A program made the position numbers and the translations under genes. Shown one piece after another: positions 34,382 to 43,366 of a stretch of 55,793 nucleotides of DNA. The DNA comes from Sphingobacteriaceae bacterium (GTDB lineage Bacteria; Bacteroidota; Bacteroidia; B-17B0; Aurantibacillaceae): NCBI GenBank assembly GCA_023251775.1, contig JAHEYC010000014.1, forward strand, positions 1 to 55,793. The letters are read 5' to 3'. How positions within the stretch are numbered: position 1 is the first letter of the stretch; every line of letters begins with the position of its first letter. The notes below the pieces were generated by a model, which searched no databases, had not been told where the DNA came from, and was given only the letters and a program-made list of their open reading frames with translations.

Positions 34382-35085
34382 TGCGCTTGATCTTTGGTTA
34401 ATTGCATATCGGTAATGAGTTTCAAAACAAATTCCAGTTGTTGTTCTCTATTAAGATCGGTATTATCCAAAACAATGGCATCTTTAGCTTTTATCAATGG
34501 ATTTTCTTTACGATGCATATCGGCATGATCGCGTTTTAGTAAATTTTGTAATACTTCGTTGATATCATGGTAATCGCCATGACTGCTTAATTCATCTAAT
34601 CTTCGCTGCGCACGAACCATATTATCGGCCGTCATAAATATTTTTAGTTCTGCATCCGGAAAAACATTGGTTCCAATATCTCGTCCATCCATTACAACCG
34701 CTTTACTTTTTCCCATCTCGCGTTGCATGGCCACCATTTTTTCGCGAACTTCTTTTACTGAACTAACTGCGCTTACATTTTCATTCACTTCCATGCTGCG
34801 AATCTCTCTATCTACATTTTTCCCATTTAAAAATGCTTCCGATGCATGCAGAGTAGGGTTATAAATAAATTCCACCTTTATTTTTGGAAGGGCTTCAATA
34901 AGTTTTGTGAAATCGTGTTTCTTTTTGTGGTCGATGAGTTCGTTTTGCAATGCATACAATGTAACCGAACGGTACATAGCGCCTGTATCAATATAACTGT
35001 AATTTAATTTTTGAGCAAGGGCTTTTGCAATGGTACTTTTACCGCAACTCGAATATCCGTCAATAGCTATAGTGATCCTTTGCAT
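34378..35085 (-). CDS. cmk: (d)CMP kinase
   Basis: The 235-residue kinase has P-loop GYSSCGKSTIAKALA at about residues 9-23, the YIDTGAMYRSVTLYAL CMP-binding segment, VMDGRDIGTNVFPDAELKIF and the LID RRLDEL with DRDHAD-like KRDHADMHRKENPL. These are diagnostic of Cmk, which makes CDP and dCDP from CMP and dCMP. The length is normal for the family. It lies 65 bases after mltG on the same strand. Confidence 0.94.
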   Translation of the reverse strand: MQRITIAIDGYSSCGKSTIAKALAQKLNYSYIDTGAMYRSVTLYALQNELIDHKKKHDFTKLIEALPKIKVEFIYNPTLHASEAFLNGKNVDREIRSMEVNENVSAVSSVKEVREKMVAMQREMGKSKAVVMDGRDIGTNVFPDAELKIFMTADNMVRAQRRLDELSSHGDYHDINEVLQNLLKRDHADMHRKENPLIKAKDAIVLDNTDLNREQQLEFVLKLITDMQLTKDQAQ

Positions 35086-35150
35086 TGCAATAAATTTACT
35101 GATTTTAGTTTATACGTAAAAAGCAACCGATCTATTTTAATCAACAGCGT

Positions 35151-36194
35151 TTACTTAATTCCTTTCTTGTTCATTGCCTTTTGATACGCGTTGGCGTATT
35201 TTTGGTGCTGCTCGTAGGTTTCAGAGAAATCGGAATAGCCGTTTAACTCCGGTTTGGCACAAAAGAACAGATATTTATGTTTAGTAAGATCAATTACTTG
35301 CAGCAAGACCTGCGTTTTTACAAGACAAATTGGTCCGGGAGGCAAACCTTTGTATTTGTAAGTATTATAAGGCGAATCAATTTCTTTGTCTTTATCATAA
35401 ATGCGTTGCGTGCCCCATAACTTATTTGCAAACACCAAAGTAGGGTCGGCCTGTAAAAGCATTCCTTTATTTAAACGATTCCAATAAACGCCCGCAATTT
35501 TTTGTTGTTCTTCGGGAATATAACTTTCGTTTTGGACTATGGATGCAAGCGTAATTATTTCGCCGATACTCAATTTCGTATTCTTTTTGGCATAGGCTAA
35601 ACGATCTCTGGTCCAAAATGTATTATATGTTTTTCTTAATTCATCAATAAAGTCCGAAAGACTAATTGCCCAACTTAATTCGTACACTTCTGGAATAATT
35701 GTTCCAAACGCGTAATTAGGCGCTAACCTAAAATCGCGATCCAACATATTCTCATCTTCAAAATAATCTTCCAATTGTTCTTCATCCAATTCAAGCTTAT
35801 CGTCCACATACAACATAAATTCTTTCATATCATGGATCTGAGAATTGAATGTGAGTTTTATTTTCTCTTGTTTGTTGTATTTTATCAAATTAATGATCTG
35901 GCGATGCGTCATGCCATTCAAGATCCTATATTTACCGGGGTGAGTGTTTTGATCAAGTTCCATTTTTTTGGCCATCCACTCAAACTTATCTGTTTCTTTT
36001 AAAATATTCTTATCCTTTAATTCGTAAATAACATCATTTAGGTCAAACGCACTTTGAATATAAATGAATTCGTAATCCTTATTAAGTTTTACAGCGGTTT
36101 TAAAAAAATTAGTGTATACCCAATAACCACCCACGCCAATTACTATCAGAAAAATTAGCAAGAGATATGATCGTATTTTTGACTTTGCCGACAT
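35151..36194 (-). CDS. mltG: Endolytic peptidoglycan transglycosylase MltG
   Basis: The 347-residue protein has one N-terminal membrane helix (residues about 9-28), a LysM-like region and the YceG/MltG catalytic domain. The segment TLASIVQNESYIPEEQQKIAG corresponds to the ASIVEKET motif of E. coli. Its second Glu, which I take to be the catalytic residue, is kept. NRLNKGMLLQADPTLVFA and SPYNTYKYKGLPPGPI are also conserved. MltG cuts nascent glycan strands in the inner membrane and sets their length. Confidence 0.93.
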   Translation of the reverse strand: MSAKSKIRSYLLLIFLIVIGVGGYWVYTNFFKTAVKLNKDYEFIYIQSAFDLNDVIYELKDKNILKETDKFEWMAKKMELDQNTHPGKYRILNGMTHRQIINLIKYNKQEKIKLTFNSQIHDMKEFMLYVDDKLELDEEQLEDYFEDENMLDRDFRLAPNYAFGTIIPEVYELSWAISLSDFIDELRKTYNTFWTRDRLAYAKKNTKLSIGEIITLASIVQNESYIPEEQQKIAGVYWNRLNKGMLLQADPTLVFANKLWGTQRIYDKDKEIDSPYNTYKYKGLPPGPICLVKTQVLLQVIDLTKHKYLFFCAKPELNGYSDFSETYEQHQKYANAYQKAMNKKGIK

Positions 36195-36305
36195 TGGTAT
36201 TACGAAGATACGTTTTGTATACCGAAGTAAATCATTTTTTTGAAATTTTACAGTCTAATTTATTCGGTATAACGGTAAGTACGCTTCGTTTTTTTAAAAA
36301 CTCAG

Positions 36306-38315
36306 CTACTTTCCGTACAATTGTTTTAAAGCTTGTTGAGCTTGAGGATTTTTTGGATTTTTCTTTAAAATTTGTTTAATTAATTCTAAAGCTTTGGCTT
36401 TATTGTTAACGCTCACATAATATCCCGCTAAATTCAAGAGGGCAGGTTCCGAATCGGGTTCGAGAGCTAAAGCTTTATTATAATTCATTATAGCTTCATT
36501 TCCTTTTCCTTGCATTAATTTTAAATAACCAAGATTTGTATACGCAGAAGCTTTCTTTGGATTTTCTTTTATCACAAATAAAAATTGTTCTTCGGCTTCT
36601 TTCATAAAATTATTTTGCGCTAAAGCTGTTCCATATTTTATTCTAAGATCAAGATTATAATTGGCGAGTTTACACGCTTTATCAAACCAAGTTAATGCCT
36701 TTTTTTGTTCACCGATGTTCAAAAACGCTTCTGCAATATGATAACATGCCCAAGCATCTTTATTATCGTAACTTAAATTCTTTAATCTTGAGCTACAGTT
36801 ATCCTCTCCAATTTGTGCAAGGTAATTCAAGATCTGTTTGAAATCCTGTATCATAAAACTTAACTGGATAAGATCGTGCAAATTGTTTTGAATATCCTCT
36901 TTTGTTTTGGAACTCAAATATTTTTTAGCAGAATCTAAATACGCTTTATTTTGTTCAAATTTTTCGAATTGTTGAATATAGGCTCTTGCTTTTGTTTTGG
37001 CTGAAGGATCTTTTTCGTTTATCGCGTACAAACCAATAAATTCTTTGATCTTATCTTTTTCTTTTTTAGTGATCGGTTTTCTAATATAATGATCATGAAC
37101 GGTAACGTGAGGAATATCAATAGACCCCGACGATGGCATATGACAATTTACACAATTGGTCTTGCAAATCTTTGATGGTGAAATGGCGAATTGTGTACTT
37201 CCATGACAATTTCTACACGCATCATTAAACACTTCCTTATTCGTTTCTCTTACGCTTACATGCGGGTTATGACATGTAATGCAGGTCATGGCACCTTTGT
37301 AGGGCTTTAAAGAATTCGTATTCTTATTTTTTTCTATCGACTTAATAAAACACGCGCTTTGTTTTAAACGATCGGCATGCGAGGCCATAATAAATTCATC
37401 ATCTGCATTTTTATACTTTGGAAGAAATACGCTTATATGATCGCTTAATTTTTGTCCGGGTTTGAAATCATAGAACGAATGATCATTCTTTAAAACAGCA
37501 TTTCCCTGCAAATGGCAGCGCTGACAAATATCAAATTGCAGATCGATGGGTAATTTAGAAGGATTCACTATGGAATAATCAATTTGTTTTGAGGTATCCA
37601 CTTTAATTCCCATTTGTTTTTGGTTCACATGTATACTTCCAGGACCATGACAACGTTCGCAATCAATACCGGTGGGAATAGAACGGTATTTATTTTCGGA
37701 GCCCATCACAAAATCGGGATAACCGTTATGACAACTCATACATTCCAAACCAATTTTTCGTGTAAAATGCGAATTCATTCCATTTTCAAATCCCGGAGGA
37801 AGATCCCATTTTTTCTTTTGAGTATAAAATGTCATAGGCATTTGATTTAAATACCCATTTACGTTTTGAATATGTGAATTGGTGTGTTGACCGGAGCCGA
37901 TAACATAATCAACTTTTTCTATTCTTCTTAAATTTTTCTTGTCCAACCACTCCTCAACGATATACATATTAGTATCTTCTTCATCGTAATAGGTATTATA
38001 AAAGATATTAGAATTTTTATCAGTGAAATTATTATTCACGCAAGCATTTGTTGAATACCATGCACTTTTCTTCGGTGTGGCAACATCAAACGATTTGCCC
38101 ATGCCTGTATTAATAAATGTATTGTAAATTCCTTGGTGACAAAGTTTACACGTATTCATTCCCACATAGCGCGCTGTATCGGAATGATTCAAATAGGTGT
38201 TTTCGGGGATCTTTTGTTCTTGCGACTGTACTTCGGTGTGCGTTCCGCAATTTGTAAGTAAAATGCAAATTGAAAAGGAAAATAAAACGAGTTTATGACT
38301 CAGTTCACTTATCAT
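36306..38315 (-). CDS. Seven-heme cytochrome c lipoprotein with TPR domain
   Basis: The 669-residue protein has a lipoprotein signal with lipobox LLTNC, so it should be anchored on the membrane. Seven CxxCH heme motifs follow between about residues 55 and 395 (CKLCH, CMSCH, CERCH, CQRCH, CITCH, CRNCH and CVNCH). From about residue 445 onward it is helical, with tetratricopeptide repeats such as AYTNLGYLKLMQGKGNEAIMNYNKALALEPDSEP. It is a multiheme electron-carrier or reductase-like protein joined to a protein-interaction domain. Its redox partner is unknown. It overlaps the acetyltransferase gene upstream by 11 bases. Confidence 0.9.
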   Translation of the reverse strand: MISELSHKLVLFSFSICILLTNCGTHTEVQSQEQKIPENTYLNHSDTARYVGMNTCKLCHQGIYNTFINTGMGKSFDVATPKKSAWYSTNACVNNNFTDKNSNIFYNTYYDEEDTNMYIVEEWLDKKNLRRIEKVDYVIGSGQHTNSHIQNVNGYLNQMPMTFYTQKKKWDLPPGFENGMNSHFTRKIGLECMSCHNGYPDFVMGSENKYRSIPTGIDCERCHGPGSIHVNQKQMGIKVDTSKQIDYSIVNPSKLPIDLQFDICQRCHLQGNAVLKNDHSFYDFKPGQKLSDHISVFLPKYKNADDEFIMASHADRLKQSACFIKSIEKNKNTNSLKPYKGAMTCITCHNPHVSVRETNKEVFNDACRNCHGSTQFAISPSKICKTNCVNCHMPSSGSIDIPHVTVHDHYIRKPITKKEKDKIKEFIGLYAINEKDPSAKTKARAYIQQFEKFEQNKAYLDSAKKYLSSKTKEDIQNNLHDLIQLSFMIQDFKQILNYLAQIGEDNCSSRLKNLSYDNKDAWACYHIAEAFLNIGEQKKALTWFDKACKLANYNLDLRIKYGTALAQNNFMKEAEEQFLFVIKENPKKASAYTNLGYLKLMQGKGNEAIMNYNKALALEPDSEPALLNLAGYYVSVNNKAKALELIKQILKKNPKNPQAQQALKQLYGK

Positions 38316-38832
38316 TGATCAACTGGAGGAACCAGGCATCCTCAAAATGATTTAATGCGGTTTTATTCCAAGCTTTTTTTGTTCCGGTTTTTTCAAAGCC
38401 TGCTTTCTCAAATAATTTTAAACTTGGTGCATTGCTTGAATTCACAATAGAATAAACTTGTTTTAAGTGAAGAATATTAAAACAATAAGTAATAGCTAAG
38501 CGTAAACTTTCGAAAGCATAGCCTTTGCCTGTATAATTTTGGTGAATATAAATTCCAACACCAACGCGCGCGTGCTGAACATCAAATTCAAAAAAATCAA
38601 TAGTGCCAATTGTTTCGCTGGTTGAATTCTCAACAACCATTAAACGTAATTGTTTGTTGGTGTAAATATCGTATTGACTATTATCTACAAACTCTTTTAA
38701 AACGTGTCTGCTAAAAGGTGTTTGCGTATTGCTCACATGCCATAACTCAATATTATTTTCCCACTCATAAAGCAATTCAATATCATCATGCTCCATGGCT
38801 CTTAACGAAATATGTTCTCCCTTTACAAACAT
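38305..38832 (-). CDS. GNAT family N-acetyltransferase (RimJ/RimL-like)
   Basis: The 175-residue protein matches the GNAT fold. It opens with ISLRAMEHDDIELLYEWENN, and the acetyl-CoA loop is YIHQNYTGKGYAFESL. SNAPSLKLFEKAGFEKTG follows near the C-terminus. This is the RimJ/RimL subgroup, whose members acetylate amino groups of proteins or small molecules. The gene sits between the conserved hypothetical protein and the cytochrome in the dapF operon. Confidence 0.9.
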   Translation of the reverse strand: MFVKGEHISLRAMEHDDIELLYEWENNIELWHVSNTQTPFSRHVLKEFVDNSQYDIYTNKQLRLMVVENSTSETIGTIDFFEFDVQHARVGVGIYIHQNYTGKGYAFESLRLAITYCFNILHLKQVYSIVNSSNAPSLKLFEKAGFEKTGTKKAWNKTALNHFEDAWFLQLINDK

Positions 38833-38833
38833 G

Positions 38834-39385
38834 CTAATAGTTTTTTCGTATATCGTTTATTTTTTGGCTGAGTTCATCCTGTGTATAAACAGGTATGCTC
38901 AATAGTCCGTTTTCCAGACTTAAATTTAGTGAATATGCTTGTAAAATAAAATTATTAGCAGCCATTCGCTTTAAAAGATCATAGATCATGTCGTTTGCGC
39001 TGGTATTTATGGCGTAGAATTCGTTAAAGAAGTCTTTTAGGGGCGTTAAACAGGTAACTTCATTGGACCGGATCTGAGGATATTTTTTTAGGATCTCCAA
39101 GAACATAGAGTTCATATGATCATTGCTAAAAACAGGATGTGGAGTTATCTTCAAAAAAGCAGATTCAATTTTTTGTTGTTGTATGGTCCTTAAAAGCGCA
39201 GTTACCGAAACATTTGGTTCTATTCCTTTAATGGTAAGCGAGTGATATTGTCCGTCAATAATAATACCAATGTGCGGAGGAACACGTTTTGCATGAAGTA
39301 AGCAAATAAAAAGTCCTTTGGTTAAAGTGGAATCAGTAAACTCTCCGGCGGAAACGTTTATAGAGGCGAATTCTGTTCTTGTCAT
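38834..39385 (-). CDS. Conserved hypothetical protein next to dapF
   Basis: The 183-residue protein has no signal peptide or membrane segment. It starts MTRTEFASINVSAGEFTDST. Alternating strands and helices suggest a soluble alpha/beta domain, but I do not recognise a family. Its ATG overlaps the dapF stop by four bases, and it ends one base before the acetyltransferase gene, so it is embedded in that operon. Confidence 0.65.
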   Translation of the reverse strand: MTRTEFASINVSAGEFTDSTLTKGLFICLLHAKRVPPHIGIIIDGQYHSLTIKGIEPNVSVTALLRTIQQQKIESAFLKITPHPVFSNDHMNSMFLEILKKYPQIRSNEVTCLTPLKDFFNEFYAINTSANDMIYDLLKRMAANNFILQAYSLNLSLENGLLSIPVYTQDELSQKINDIRKNY

Positions 39386-40167
39386 TCTATATCAATGGTG
39401 CCCTTAAAAACAAAATGGGCAGGGCCTTCAAGCCAAATATTATAAAACGTATTGCCTAATACTTTATCAAATTTTACATTAAGCATTCCGCCTTGTGTTC
39501 TAACTGAACAATTATTTTTTGAAGTGCTTATGCCCAAACAAGCAGCGGCTAAAGCTGTAGCAGTAACGCCGGTTCCGCATGATAATGTTTCATCTTCCAC
39601 GCCGCGTTCGTATGTTCTAATATAAATATGATCATCAAACTTCTCCATAAAATTCACATTGGTACCTTCTTCTTTGAAGCGATCGCTGTTGCGTATCTTT
39701 CTTCCTTCTTCAACAATATTCAGGTCGCGAACTTTTTCGGCTTGTTGAATATAGTGAGGTGAACCGGTATTAAGATAAAAGTGATCCTTATCTACTTCTA
39801 TATTCTTAACATCGTTCATTTTTAATGATACAACATCGTTGGGTAATAACAATGCATCGTGCGGACCATCAATGGCCAAAAAACGTGCTTTCTCTTTTAT
39901 AATTCCAAGATCTTTTGCAAAGGCCATTACGCAACGTCCGCCATTTCCACACATAGAACCTTCATGTCCATCGCTGTTATAATACACCATTTTGAAATCG
40001 TAACTGATCTCACCCTCTAATAATATTAAACCATCGGCGCCAATACCAAAATGCCTGTTGCACATAAATTTTATGCGCGCATAGCTGAGTTGAAGTTTCG
40101 ATTTACGGTTATCGATCAAAATAAAATCGTTACCTGTTCCTTGGTATTTGTAGAATTCAATGGTCAT
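39382..40167 (-). CDS. dapF: Diaminopimelate epimerase
   Basis: The 261-residue enzyme has the DapF signatures FYKYQGTGNDFILIDNR at the N-terminus, the first catalytic cysteine in MCGNGGRC (about residue 75) and the second in DETLSCGTGVTATALAA (about 198). It converts LL-DAP to meso-DAP for lysine and peptidoglycan synthesis. It begins at the last base of the preceding gene and is coupled to the next by a four-base overlap. Confidence 0.95.
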   Translation of the reverse strand: MTIEFYKYQGTGNDFILIDNRKSKLQLSYARIKFMCNRHFGIGADGLILLEGEISYDFKMVYYNSDGHEGSMCGNGGRCVMAFAKDLGIIKEKARFLAIDGPHDALLLPNDVVSLKMNDVKNIEVDKDHFYLNTGSPHYIQQAEKVRDLNIVEEGRKIRNSDRFKEEGTNVNFMEKFDDHIYIRTYERGVEDETLSCGTGVTATALAAACLGISTSKNNCSVRTQGGMLNVKFDKVLGNTFYNIWLEGPAHFVFKGTIDIE

Positions 40168-40793
40168 TATGAATCTAATTTAGATAATAATTCGGTATTG
40201 TTCACTTTTACAAGAGGCTGAAAATCCTGGCTCGACTCTAATTCGTAAACCACTTCAAAACTTTTAATGAAATAACGTCCTTCGTACTGATATAAAAGCA
40301 GATCGTTATGATCATTTACGCCATAAAGCATTATTTTATTCTTTTGGAAACGATATCCTTTTGAATTCAATGGGGTTTTCCAAAATTCCATTACATATGA
40401 ATCGGATTGAATTGTATTAACGCCGGCCACATATTGCGCCAAAGTATCATTCGAGTTGGAATTGGTAAGATTAATGACCTTGATAAGTTTACTCGAAATA
40501 AATTGGTCAACAACCACATTGATACTTGCATCCGAATTTATGATACTGTCAACTTCCTTATAATTAACTCGGGCCTGATTACTAACTTTTATTTTAAAAC
40601 GTTCTTTATTCTTTGATTTTTCTTTTTCTTCATCCGATCCAACTTTTTGTTCAACAATAGTTACTTTATCCGAACCGGCCAACTTGATGCTATTAAAAAT
40701 AGAATCGATCTTAAATAAAAAGAAAGCAATACCAATTAAGAGTCCAATGGAAACTCCAAAAACAAAACTTGGTATCTTACGTCTGATCTGCAT
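40167..40793 (-). CDS. Membrane-anchored hypothetical protein
   Basis: The 208-residue product has a cytoplasmic start (MQIRRKIPSFVFG), one N-terminal membrane helix (about 10-28) and a charged linker. An extracytoplasmic domain of about 130 residues with beta-strand character follows. I do not recognise a family. It is the first gene of the five-gene operon that includes dapF, and its stop shares a base with the dapF start. Confidence 0.65.
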   Translation of the reverse strand: MQIRRKIPSFVFGVSIGLLIGIAFFLFKIDSIFNSIKLAGSDKVTIVEQKVGSDEEKEKSKNKERFKIKVSNQARVNYKEVDSIINSDASINVVVDQFISSKLIKVINLTNSNSNDTLAQYVAGVNTIQSDSYVMEFWKTPLNSKGYRFQKNKIMLYGVNDHNDLLLYQYEGRYFIKSFEVVYELESSQDFQPLVKVNNTELLSKLDS

Positions 40794-40909
40794 TTATTTT
40801 AACGTAAATTTAATTAAAAATTTTAACCTTAGTTAAGCTGTGTTAAAAATAAATCAACAACATATTTTCGACTGTAATTTTACGTTTATAATTAAAAAAC
40901 CAACGTATT

Positions 40910-42355
40910 ATGAAGAAGATAGTTTCAAGCATGTTTTTAGCCTTTATGGGTGGTGTAGCGGCACTTAGCGCAGCTTATGCCTACAATTCTTACCAAAACT
41001 CAGGTAAGCAACAGTTAGCCAACGCGCCAACAAACCCGGTAGTTCGCTTTACAAATTATACGGGAGGGTCGGGCACAAGTAATACCGATTTTACCATGGC
41101 GGCCGAAAAGTCGGTGAATGCGGTTGTTTACATTACCACTAAGACCGATCAATTATCCTACGATCCCTTTGCGCAAATTTTTGGCGGAACTCCACAAACC
41201 TATGTGCAACAAGCAAGCGGAAGCGGTGTGATCGTAAGTAAGGATGGTTATATTGTTACGAATCATCACGTGGTTAATGGCGCCAAAGAAATTGAGGTGA
41301 CTTTAAATGATAAACGAAATTATAGAGCAGAAGTTGTTGGCACCGATCCTGCCACAGAAGTTGCTTTGCTAAAGATCAAAGAAAATGACCTTCCTTATAT
41401 CACTTATGGTAACAGCGATGATATAAAAATTGGGGAGTGGGTGCTTGCGGTTGGAAATCCCTTTAATTTGGAAAGTACCGTAACGGCGGGCATCATCAGT
41501 GCAAAAGGACGTAATCATATCATTAGCGGAAAAAATAATCCAATTGAATCGTTCATTCAAACCGATGCGGCGGTGAATCCCGGAAATAGCGGCGGTGCTT
41601 TGGTAAATACCAATGGCGATCTTATTGGAATAAACACTGCGATCGTTTCCAATGGCGGCGGTTCTTATGTTGGATATTCTTTTGCCGTACCGGTTAATAT
41701 TGTAAAAAAAGTTGTTGGTGATCTTATTGAATTTGGAACGGTGCAACGTGCATATATTGGCGTGAGCTTAATGGATATTGATGCCAAATTTGCGAAAGAA
41801 AATAATATTAAAAATTTAAAAGGTGTTTATGTATCGCGTTTGGTTGAAGGTGGAAGTGGTGAAGCGGCAGGAATTCAAGCGGGCGATGTGATCACAGCTA
41901 TACAAGATGCTCCTGTAAATAGTGTGAGCGATCTGCATGGACAAATTGCGAAATATCGTCCGGGCGATAAAGTAAATATTAACCTTGTAAGAAATGACAA
42001 AGAAGTTAATCTTTCGTTAACCTTAAAAAGTTTAGAGAATACCACAAGTTTGGTTAAGAAAACGGAAGCAGTGAGCACCAACATCAGTAAACTTGGAATT
42101 GCATTAAGCGAAGTTGATAATTCTGAATTGGCAAAATTAAAAATTACAAATGGTGTAAAAATTGCGACGCTTGCGGCAACTAGTAAATTCAGCGGTGCAG
42201 GAATAAAGGAAGGATTTATTATTACTTCTATCAATAAGCGTAAGATAGCCAATGTAAAAGAAGCTCAAACTATTCTTGGCGCAACTTCGGGCGGAGTTCT
42301 TGTTGAAGGAATTTATCCTAATGGAACAAAAGCGTATTACGGGTTTGGATTGTAA
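40910..42355 (+). CDS. HtrA/Deg-family serine protease
   Basis: The 481-residue protein has an N-terminal signal or anchor (VSSMFLAFMGGVAALSAAYAYNS), an S1C protease domain (about 60-275) and two PDZ domains (about 280-375 and 385-481). The triad is H120 (VTNHHVV), Glu150 (ATEVALLKI) and S227 (PGNSGGAL). Position 150 is normally Asp. Spacing H-30-x-77-S matches DegP, so the Glu really occupies the Asp place. It should degrade or refold periplasmic proteins. Confidence 0.9.
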   Translation: MKKIVSSMFLAFMGGVAALSAAYAYNSYQNSGKQQLANAPTNPVVRFTNYTGGSGTSNTDFTMAAEKSVNAVVYITTKTDQLSYDPFAQIFGGTPQTYVQQASGSGVIVSKDGYIVTNHHVVNGAKEIEVTLNDKRNYRAEVVGTDPATEVALLKIKENDLPYITYGNSDDIKIGEWVLAVGNPFNLESTVTAGIISAKGRNHIISGKNNPIESFIQTDAAVNPGNSGGALVNTNGDLIGINTAIVSNGGGSYVGYSFAVPVNIVKKVVGDLIEFGTVQRAYIGVSLMDIDAKFAKENNIKNLKGVYVSRLVEGGSGEAAGIQAGDVITAIQDAPVNSVSDLHGQIAKYRPGDKVNINLVRNDKEVNLSLTLKSLENTTSLVKKTEAVSTNISKLGIALSEVDNSELAKLKITNGVKIATLAATSKFSGAGIKEGFIITSINKRKIANVKEAQTILGATSGGVLVEGIYPNGTKAYYGFGL

Positions 42356-42368
42356 TGCCGGACAAATA

Positions 42369-42436
42369 ATTAAAGGTCATACTGAGAAGCCTGTAGTGAG
42401 CGAAGTCGAACTATAGTCGAAGTATGACTTTAATTA
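42369..42436. repeat. Inverted repeat between htrA and the phosphatase gene
   Basis: The arms taattaaaggtcatact and agtatgactttaatta are nearly exact reverse complements around a centre that includes gagcgaagtcgaa at 42398-42410. The same 13-mer recurs at 42950-42962 on the other side of the phosphatase gene. Confidence 0.6.
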
Positions 42437-42455
42437 TTTTCTTTACTTTTACTCA

Positions 42456-42917
42456 ATGCAAAAAATACTCTTCGTTTGTTTAGGAAATATTTGTCGCTCG
42501 CCTTTGGCAGAAGGAATAATGTTGCACTTGAACAAAGAACATAAATTAAATTGGAGCATTGATTCTGCCGGAACAGCAAATTACCATGTTGGTGAAGCGC
42601 CCGATAGAAGAACGATTGCAAATGCAAAAAAAAATGGAGTGGATCTATCCCAATTAAGAGGACGTCAATTTAAAGCAAGCGACTTTGATGAATTCGATAA
42701 GATCTTTGTGATGGATAAAAGTAATTTGCAAAATGTATTGAAGCTTGCAAAGCACGATGATCATAAAAAGAAAGTTGATCTTTTTTTAAACGTGCTGCAT
42801 CCTAACTCTCACAGTGAAGTTCCCGATCCTTATTATGGCACCGAGCATGATTTTGAGCATGTGTTTCAATTGGTGTACAAGACCTGTGAGGAAATGCGAG
42901 TGAAATTTTCTGAATAA
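42456..42917 (+). CDS. Low-molecular-weight protein-tyrosine phosphatase
   Basis: The 153-residue protein is a low-molecular-weight PTP. It has P-loop VCLGNICRSPLAEG at residues 7-20, including the catalytic Cys8 and the Arg, and the acid DPYYG (about 127-131) with Asp as general acid. Such enzymes dephosphorylate bacterial tyrosine kinases, often in polysaccharide export, or arsenate and other small targets. No tyrosine kinase gene lies nearby, so the substrate is open. Confidence 0.93.
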   Translation: MQKILFVCLGNICRSPLAEGIMLHLNKEHKLNWSIDSAGTANYHVGEAPDRRTIANAKKNGVDLSQLRGRQFKASDFDEFDKIFVMDKSNLQNVLKLAKHDDHKKKVDLFLNVLHPNSHSEVPDPYYGTEHDFEHVFQLVYKTCEEMRVKFSE

Positions 42918-42965
42918 TTTTTTAGACAACTGTTAGGCCTTGTCACCCTGAGCGAAGTCGAAGGG

Positions 42966-43316
42966 CTACAAATGAAGTGAAGCTTTTTTTGCAAGAAGTT
43001 GTTCTTCCGTCTCCACATTATCTTCATCAGGTATACAACAATCAACCGGACAAACGGCTGCGCATTGTGGTTCATCATGAAAGCCTTTACATTCGGTACA
43101 TTTATCGCTTACAATAAAATAAACATCCATGTGTTTTGGGACTTGCGGATCGTCAACATTAACTTCAATTCCTGAACTTTTGCCTTTATAAATTCCTTTT
43201 ACTCCGGTGCCATCGGCAAAACGCCATTCGGCGCCACCTTCGTAAATAGCGTTATTGGGACACTCAGGTTCGCAAGCGCCGCAGTTTATACATTCTTCTG
43301 TGATCTTAATTGCCAT
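42966..43316 (-). CDS. 4Fe-4S dicluster ferredoxin
   Basis: I use ATG 43316 (MAIKITEECINCGACEPECPNNA), giving 116 residues. An upstream ATG at 43352 adds an odd 12-residue leader. Two cluster motifs are visible: ECINCGACEPECP at the N-terminus, and KCTECKGFHDEPQCAAVCPVD further on, with an insert between Cys residues as in the Allochromatium-type ferredoxins. It is divergent from the acyl-CoA reductase gene, with 50 bases between starts, so the region carries both promoters. Confidence 0.92.
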   Translation of the reverse strand: MAIKITEECINCGACEPECPNNAIYEGGAEWRFADGTGVKGIYKGKSSGIEVNVDDPQVPKHMDVYFIVSDKCTECKGFHDEPQCAAVCPVDCCIPDEDNVETEEQLLAKKASLHL

Positions 43317-43366
43317 TTTATACTTAGCTTTACAGCCTAAAATTCTTTGCAAATATACGAGTAAGT

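Noticed and set aside
41262-41278. CACGTG in htrA as a second parS
   Set aside because: Only the six-base core matches; the flanks (atcat and gttaa) do not fit the consensus, and the site encodes the catalytic NHHVV motif.
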